From Pseudoduganella dura (GTDB lineage Bacteria > Pseudomonadota > Gammaproteobacteria > Burkholderiales > Burkholderiaceae_D), in contig NZ_WNWM01000002.1 of the NCBI RefSeq assembly GCF_009727155.1, positions 3,720,001 through 3,784,000 of the forward strand: a stretch of 64,000 bases of DNA, in the 5' to 3' direction. Below the pieces are notes generated by a model. It was not told the origin of the DNA. It saw only the letters and a program-made list of their open reading frames with translations, and searched no databases. Positions 58,825-64,000 of the stretch are shown piece after piece; the stretch's first letter is position 1; each line of letters opens with the position of its first letter. The position numbers and the translations under genes were made by a program.

Positions 58825-61475
58825 TCAGCCGGGCCGATATCCAGGGCGCGAGCATCCTGATCGTCGACGACCAGCCCGTCAACGTGCAATTGCTGGAATA
58901 CCTGCTGCAATCCACCGGTTACACGCACGTCAGTTCCACCACCGATCCGCGCGTGGTGGCGGCGTGGCACGAGCAATACAACTACGACATCATCATCCTC
59001 GACCTGCAGATGCCCGGCATGGATGGCTTCGCCGTGATGCAGGCGCTGCGTCCGCTCGAGCCGGAAGGCTACCTGCCGGTGCTCGTGGTCACCGCCGAGC
59101 CGGACAAGAAGCAGGCCGCGCTCGATGCCGGCGCACGCGATTTCGTCAGCAAGCCGTTCGACCCGGTCGAGGTGCTCACGCGGATCCGCAACCTGATCGA
59201 GGTGCGGCTGATGCAGCGCGAGGCCAGGTTCCACAACATCGTGCTCGAGCGCACGGTGCGCGAACGCACCGCCGACCTGCAGCGCTTCCGCACCGCGATG
59301 GATGCGACGGCCGACGCGATCTTCCTGATCGACATCCAATCGATGCGCTTCGCCGACGTCAACGACGGCGCCGCGCGGATGCTGGGCTACACGCGGGCGC
59401 AGCTGATGGCGCAGGAACCGGCGCGCATCGGCCTGGGCACCCAGGAAACGCTGCTGCAGCATGCCGGCTCGGCGCTCGGCGCCGGAGGCGACGCGCGTGC
59501 GCCGGTGCTGATCGAAACCGAACTGCTGCGGCACGACCACGCCACGGTACCGGTGGAAATCTACTGGCAGCTGCAGCATGATGTCCATGGACCGGGGCCG
59601 GCGCAGGGGCCGGCGCACTTGGCACAGTTGCCGGCGCAGTCGGCAGATTCGCAGCGCACGCTGATCTGCGTGGCGCGCGACATTTCCGAGCGCCGCGTGG
59701 CCGAGGAGCGCCTGCGCCACGCGGCCCACTACGACAGCCTCACGGGCCTGCCCAACCGCACGCTGTTCTACCGCACCCTGGCCGACGCGATCGACCTGGC
59801 GCGCGACAAGGAGTGGCGCATCGTCGTGCTGTTCATCGGTCTCGACCGCTTCAAGAACATCAACGATTCGCTGGGCGCCGCGATGGGCGACGAACTGCTG
59901 CGCGAATTCGCCAGCCGGCTGGTACAGTCGGCCCGCATCCGCGACACGGTGGGCCGGCTGGGCGGCGACGAGTTCGGCCTGATCCTGACGATGACGCGCG
60001 ACCAGCAGGATGCGGTACTGGTGGCCAACGAAGTGCGCGAGGCGTTGCGCTCGCCGTTCCAGCTGGGCGACCAGCAGGCCATGATGACGGCATCGATCGG
60101 CATCGCCGTCTACCCGGATGATGCGGCAGACCCGGAAACCCTGGTCAAGTACGCCAACACGGCGATGAGCCAGGCCAAGGAGGCGGGCAGCGATGCCTAC
60201 CGCTTCTTCACGGCGGGGATGAACGTGCAGGTGCTGGCGCGGCTCGACCTGGAAATGGCCCTGCGCCGCGCGCTGGACCAGCAGGAGCTGGAGCTGCACT
60301 ACCAGCCGAAGGTCAACCTGCTGACCGGCCGGGTATCGGGCGCGGAGGCGCTGCTGCGCTGGAACCGGCCCGGTCACGGCACCGTGTACCCGGCCGAATT
60401 CGTCGGCGTCCTCGAAGATACGGGCCTGATCGTCCGCACCGGCAACTGGATCATCGATGCCGCGTGCCGGCAGATCGCCGAATGGATGGCGTCGCCGGTG
60501 GGGCCGGTGCACGTGGCCGTCAATGTCGCCTCGCGCCAGTTCATCGAGGGCGACCTGGAAACGGAAGTGAAGGAAGCATTGGCCCGGCACCAGGTGCCGC
60601 CCGACCTGCTGGAACTGGAACTGACGGAAACGGCGTTGATGTCGAACGCCGAGCGCACGATCGACGTGCTGACCAAGCTGCGCCTGCTGGGCGTGAAGGT
60701 GGCGATCGACGATTTCGGCACCGGTTACTCGTCGCTGGCCTACCTGCAGCGCTTCCCGATCGACAAGCTGAAGATCGACATCGCGTTCGTGCGCAATATC
60801 GTCACCAACCCGAACGACGCGGCGATCGCGCTGGCCATCATCAGCATGGCGCACAGCCTGAAGCTGCGCGTGGTGGCCGAGGGCGTGGAAACGCGGCCCC
60901 AGCTCGAATTCCTGCGCCGCAACCGCTGCGATGAAGTGCAGGGCTTCTTCTTCAGCCGCGGCCTGAACGAGGCTGGGTTCGCCCAGCTCGTCACCGGCGG
61001 GAAGTCGCTGCCGCCGGACCCGAACCTGGCCACCGAGCCGCCGCAAACGCTGCTGATCGTGGACGACGATGTCAACGTGCTGTCGTCGCTGCACCGGCTG
61101 TTCCGGCGCGACGGCTACCGCATCCTCACGGCGTCGTCGCCGGCCGAAGGCTTCGATCTGCTGGCGCTGCACCCGGTGCAGGTGATCGTGTGCGACCAAC
61201 GCATGCCGATCATGAGCGGCACCGAATTCCTCAGCAAGGTGAAGGACATGTACCCAGACACGATCCGCATCATCCTTTCCGGCTACACGGGGCTCGAAGC
61301 GATGCTGGACTCGATCAACCGCGGCGCGATCTACCGCTTCTACACCAAGCCATGGGACGACGTGCAACTGCGCGACAACATCCGCCTGGCGTTCCACCAT
61401 TACTGGCTGATGCACGGCACCGGCAAGCATGCCGGGCAGCCGGGCGAGGACCACACGGCGCTGCCGGGCCGCTAG
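58821..61475 (+). CDS. REC-PAS-GGDEF-EAL-REC cyclic-di-GMP signalling protein
   Basis: An 884-residue cytoplasmic protein. Order: receiver (10-130; VDDQPVN, Asp in IIILDLQMPGMDGFA), PAS (155-275), GGDEF (300-455; RLGGDEFGLIL), EAL (470-720; GAEALLRWN, DDFGTGYSSLAYL, KLKIDIAFV, EGVETRPQLEFL), and a second receiver (740-865; LIVDDDVNVLSSL, VCDQRMPIMSGTEF, FYTKPWDDVQLRD). The EAL metal and catalytic residues look complete. In the GGDEF domain the usual DLDRFKNIND reads GLDRFKNIND: the first metal-binding Asp is Gly, so cyclase activity is doubtful. It is the last gene of the YfiR-kinase operon. Confidence 0.93.
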
Positions 61476-61504
61476 ATCCCTTGCAGGTCCAGTGTCGCGC
61501 CGCG

Positions 61505-62500
61505 TTACTGCCCGCCGCCGAAATGGTCGAAGCCGGCCAGGCGCAGTTCGAGCGGCTGGCCCTGGCCATCCGTCAGCCGCAGGCCCGGCGCCGCTTCGAT
61601 GCGGCCCACGCGCGTGACCGGCGTGCCGCAGGCCGCGCCGGCGGCCTCGATCGCGCCGCGCCGCGCCGGCGCGGCGGTAAAACAGAGCTCGTAGTCGTCG
61701 CCGCCGGCGGCCGTGTACGCGCGGCGCAGCGCGGCATGCCCCGACGCGCACGTGGCCAGGACCGGGCCGGCCGGCAGCGCGTCCACGTCCAGCGTGGCGC
61801 CGACACCGGACCGTTCCAGGATGTGACCGAGGTCGCCCGCCAGGCCGTCGGAAATGTCGATCGCGGCATGCGCCAGGGCGCCTTCGGCCAGCAGCCGGCC
61901 CAGCGCCACGCGCGGCGTGGGCAGGTGCAGGCGCGCTCCCGCCAGCTGTTGCGCATCTTCCTGCAGCGCCACTTCGCCGCGGATGCCGGCCAGCGCCAGG
62001 CGGGCATCGCCCAGCGTGCCGGAAATCCAGATGTCGTCGCCCGGCCGGGCCGCGTCGCGGCGCAGCGCCTGGCCCGGCGCCACTTCGCCGAACACGGTAA
62101 TGCAGATATTGAGCGGCCCCCTGGTGGTGTCGCCGCCGATCAGTTCGCAGTCATGCTCGTCGGCCAGCGCGAACAGTCCCGCGGAAAAACCGGCCAGCCA
62201 GTCGCGGTCGGCCGCGGGCAGGGCCAGCGCCAGCGTAAACCCGGCCGGGCGCGCGCCCATTGCCGCCAGGTCGGAAAGGTTCACGGCCAGGCTTTTGTGG
62301 CCCAGGCGGCGCGGGTCTTCGCCGGCGAAGAAATGGCGCCCTTCCACCAGCATGTCCGAGGAAATCGCGAACGACTGGCCGGGCGTGATGCCCAGCAGCG
62401 CGCAATCGTCGCCAATGCCCAGCTGCGCCCGGGGAGAAAGAGGCGCGGGGCGCGCGGGGCGCACGAAATACTGTTTGATCAGGTCGAATTCGGAGAGCAT
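61505..62500 (-). CDS. thiL: Thiamine-monophosphate kinase
   Basis: Phosphorylates thiamine monophosphate to the diphosphate cofactor. The 331-residue protein has MLSEFDLIKQYF, LGIGDDCALL, ISSDMLVEGRHFF, GHKSLAVNLSDLAAMGA, LIGGDTTRGPLNI, AIDISDGLAGDLGHI and AAGGDDYELCFTA, all typical of the PurM-like fold. ATG 62500 is chosen at the conserved start; the frame is open upstream. Convergent with the c-di-GMP protein gene, 29 bases apart. Confidence 0.95.
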   Translation of the reverse strand: MLSEFDLIKQYFVRPARPAPLSPRAQLGIGDDCALLGITPGQSFAISSDMLVEGRHFFAGEDPRRLGHKSLAVNLSDLAAMGARPAGFTLALALPAADRDWLAGFSAGLFALADEHDCELIGGDTTRGPLNICITVFGEVAPGQALRRDAARPGDDIWISGTLGDARLALAGIRGEVALQEDAQQLAGARLHLPTPRVALGRLLAEGALAHAAIDISDGLAGDLGHILERSGVGATLDVDALPAGPVLATCASGHAALRRAYTAAGGDDYELCFTAAPARRGAIEAAGAACGTPVTRVGRIEAAPGLRLTDGQGQPLELRLAGFDHFGGGQ

Positions 62501-62528
62501 GCCGTCATTGTAGCGGCGTGACGGGACT

Positions 62529-62729
62529 TCAGCGGCGACGCATGGCCCGCGCCATGATGCGCCGCGGCCGGCCGCGCGCATAGATCCAGGCGCCACCCGT
62601 CGTGACGGCGGTCGCGCACAATGCCAGTTCCCACTCGGCCGCATGGGGGGTGAAGAACAGGGCCAGCGCGGATACCGGGAATGCCACGCCCGTCACGCGC
62701 GAACACGAACGCCAGAAGATGGCACGCAT
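62529..62729 (-). CDS. Small membrane protein of unknown function
   Basis: A 66-residue reading with two hydrophobic stretches (about 10-27 and 33-50) and a very basic end (RGRPRRIMARAMRRR). GGGGCC lies before the ATG. No family is recognised. It ends 28 bases upstream of thiL on the same strand and may be cotranscribed. Short length and lack of homology make it tentative. Confidence 0.5.
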   Translation of the reverse strand: MRAIFWRSCSRVTGVAFPVSALALFFTPHAAEWELALCATAVTTGGAWIYARGRPRRIMARAMRRR

Positions 62730-62843
62730 GCCAGGCCCCTTTTGGATGTTGAGATCCGCGTAGTCTAGAAGCCTGGAGAAATGCTGTAAAGAATTTATTA
62801 AATTTTTGTTAAATCGAGGGGCGGCAGTGGTCCACCCACTACA

Positions 62844-63128
62844 CTAGTCCCAATCGAAGCTATCGCTATCGCTGACGCCGTAGCCATCCGGGCGCTTGGT
62901 CGATGACCACGGCATGTCGGATGCCCAGTCCGAAACGCTGTCATATATTCCCTTGGCCTGCTCGCTGCGGGATCGGGCCAGGCGACGCGACCGGCGTCGC
63001 CGTTCGAATAACGACCAGATCATCATGGCCAAGAGGCCGAATGCGACACCATAAAGAGGTCTCGCAAGGACGGCAATCGCCATGGCGGTGAGAAACAGTA
63101 GAAGCTGGACAGCGGCACGTATCGACAT
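62844..63128 (-). CDS. Small membrane-anchored protein of unknown function
   Basis: A 94-residue reading: two close hydrophobic spans (about 5-22 and 26-40), a cluster of Arg (ERRRRSRRLARSRSE), then a polar, Ser/Asp/Trp-rich tail ending in DSDSFDWD. The likely arrangement is a membrane hairpin with a soluble tail. CCGGAGCCC precedes ATG 63128. No family recognised. The A/T-rich 62760-62843 segment separates it from the next small gene. Confidence 0.6.
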   Translation of the reverse strand: MSIRAAVQLLLFLTAMAIAVLARPLYGVAFGLLAMMIWSLFERRRRSRRLARSRSEQAKGIYDSVSDWASDMPWSSTKRPDGYGVSDSDSFDWD

Positions 63129-63438
63129 CGCGGGCTCCGGACAATTTGCGTCAGTGTAGCGCATCGAAATCGCCGCGGCAGCGTTCAGGATGTTTTTTTA
63201 ATAACTTGCATATTGCATGCCTTCAGGTAAGTTCTGTATATACCGCCAGTACATTTTCACGACTGGCAGGCCCCATATCGGCCGTAACGGGCAGGATTGA
63301 TAGCAAAAACGAATAGAAAAACATTTTCAGATAGGAATACGAGTATTGACCCGGCTGTTGGTAAAAATACCTACTTTGGCAAGGATAGGGGTCTGCTAGA
63401 ATCAAAGGATTTCAGACAGCACAGGAAGGCAGCAGGCA
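63129..63438. other. A/T-rich intergenic region with malic enzyme promoter
   Basis: About 310 bases, clearly more A/T-rich than the surroundings, with no gene seen. Near its right end is an extended -10-like TGCTAGAAT (63394-63402) with TTGGCA 15 bases upstream (63376-63381), a candidate promoter for the malic enzyme gene. The rest has no structure I can name. Confidence 0.5.
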
Positions 63439-64000
63439 ATGGATTCGTCATCTGACAAGAAAGAGGAACTGCGTCAACAACTGCGCCTGGCGGCGCTCGA
63501 ATACCACGAGTACCCACGGCCGGGCAAGATCAGCGTGACCCCGACCAAGCAGCTGACCAATCAGCGCGACCTGGCCCTGGCGTATTCGCCGGGCGTGGCC
63601 GCCCCCTGCGAAGAGATCGTCATCGATCCGGCCGCCGCCTATAAATACACGGCGCGCGGCAACCTGGTGGCCGTGATCTCGAACGGCACCGCCGTGCTCG
63701 GCCTGGGCAATATCGGCGCGCTGGCTTCCAAGCCCGTGATGGAAGGCAAGGGCGTGCTGTTCAAGAAATTCGCCGGCATCGACGTGTTCGACATCGAGAT
63801 CAACGAACAGGATCCGGACAAGCTGATCGACATCATCGCCGCGCTGGAGCCCACCTTCGGCGGCGTCAACCTGGAAGACATCAAGGCGCCCGAGTGCTTC
63901 TACATCGAGCGCGAGCTGCGCAAGCGGATGAAGATCCCCGTGTTCCACGATGACCAGCACGGCACCGCGATCATCGTCGGCGCGGCGATCCTGAACGGCA
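63439..64000 (+). CDS. NADP-dependent malic enzyme, N-terminal part (runs off the window)
   Basis: The first 187 residues of a malic enzyme (malate + NADP+ to pyruvate + CO2 + NADPH). Signatures are [98 protein letters not shown] and [20 protein letters not shown]. This start is that of the long MaeB type, which usually carries a C-terminal phosphotransacetylase-like domain; that part is beyond the edge. GGAAGGCAGCAGG precedes the ATG. Confidence 0.95.
   Translation, partial: MDSSSDKKEELRQQLRLAALEYHEYPRPGKISVTPTKQLTNQRDLALAYSPGVAAPCEEIVIDPAAAYKYTARGNLVAVISNGTAVLGLGNIGALASKPVMEGKGVLFKKFAGIDVFDIEINEQDPDKLIDIIAALEPTFGGVNLEDIKAPECFYIERELRKRMKIPVFHDDQHGTAIIVGAAILNG

Overview
The window looks like chromosomal DNA from a GC-rich betaproteobacterium of the Burkholderiales, most likely Oxalobacteraceae (Massilia or a near relative). 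This rests on gene content and order (hda / HAD phosphatase / pcnB / folK; pgk-pyk-fbaA-purC-purE-purK-sua5; recA-recX-sucC-sucD-FHA-pilA), the strong G/C third-position bias, and short palindromic intergenic repeats. No rRNA, tRNA, prophage, transposase or CRISPR array was recognised. The assignment is from memory of families, not a database search.

Layout. 1-6904: the 5' part of an exported catalase with a possible OxyR site, an aldehyde dehydrogenase, panB, and a leftward operon of hda, a HAD-IB phosphatase, pcnB and folK. 7206-14342: purM, a decayed DUF6624-like gene, a fatty acid hydroxylase, a PPi-type phosphofructokinase, two tandem cysteine-rich paralogues and an exported S9 peptidase. 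14445-21092: a second S9 peptidase gene interrupted by a stop codon just after its signal peptide, then a four-gene operon (response regulator, histidine kinase, DUF4212 small subunit, large Na+/solute symporter). 21290-27074: recA with a LexA box, recX, sucCD, a tandem-FHA protein, and a type IV pilin gene with a sigma-54 promoter. 27162-32946: moaC, a BepA-like M48 protease, small conserved genes and azlCD. 33011-40661: lower glycolysis followed by purine synthesis and tRNA t6A synthesis. 40902-48060: two lipoprotein hydrolases, OmpW, a hybrid PAS kinase, a flavin reductase and msrA. 48152-55965: CFA synthase, a hemerythrin-PdxH fusion, tcdA, thpR, an FKBP, cysteine synthase, an ArsR/CDF metal-efflux pair and pncC. 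56174-61475: a translationally coupled signalling operon of YfiR, a CHASE8-like hybrid kinase and a REC-PAS-GGDEF-EAL-REC protein. 61505-64000: thiL, two small membrane proteins and the start of a malic enzyme.

The most distinctive items are: (i) the in-frame fusion of a hemerythrin-like O2/metal-binding domain to PdxH; (ii) the YfiR / CHASE8 kinase / dual-receiver c-di-GMP operon, in which the GGDEF domain has Gly in place of its first metal-binding Asp while the EAL domain looks intact; (iii) two decayed genes, a DUF6624-like gene with two frameshifts and a stop, and an S9 peptidase with one nonsense codon; and (iv) a set of nested palindromes, including a REPIN-like pair of inverted 35-bp units.
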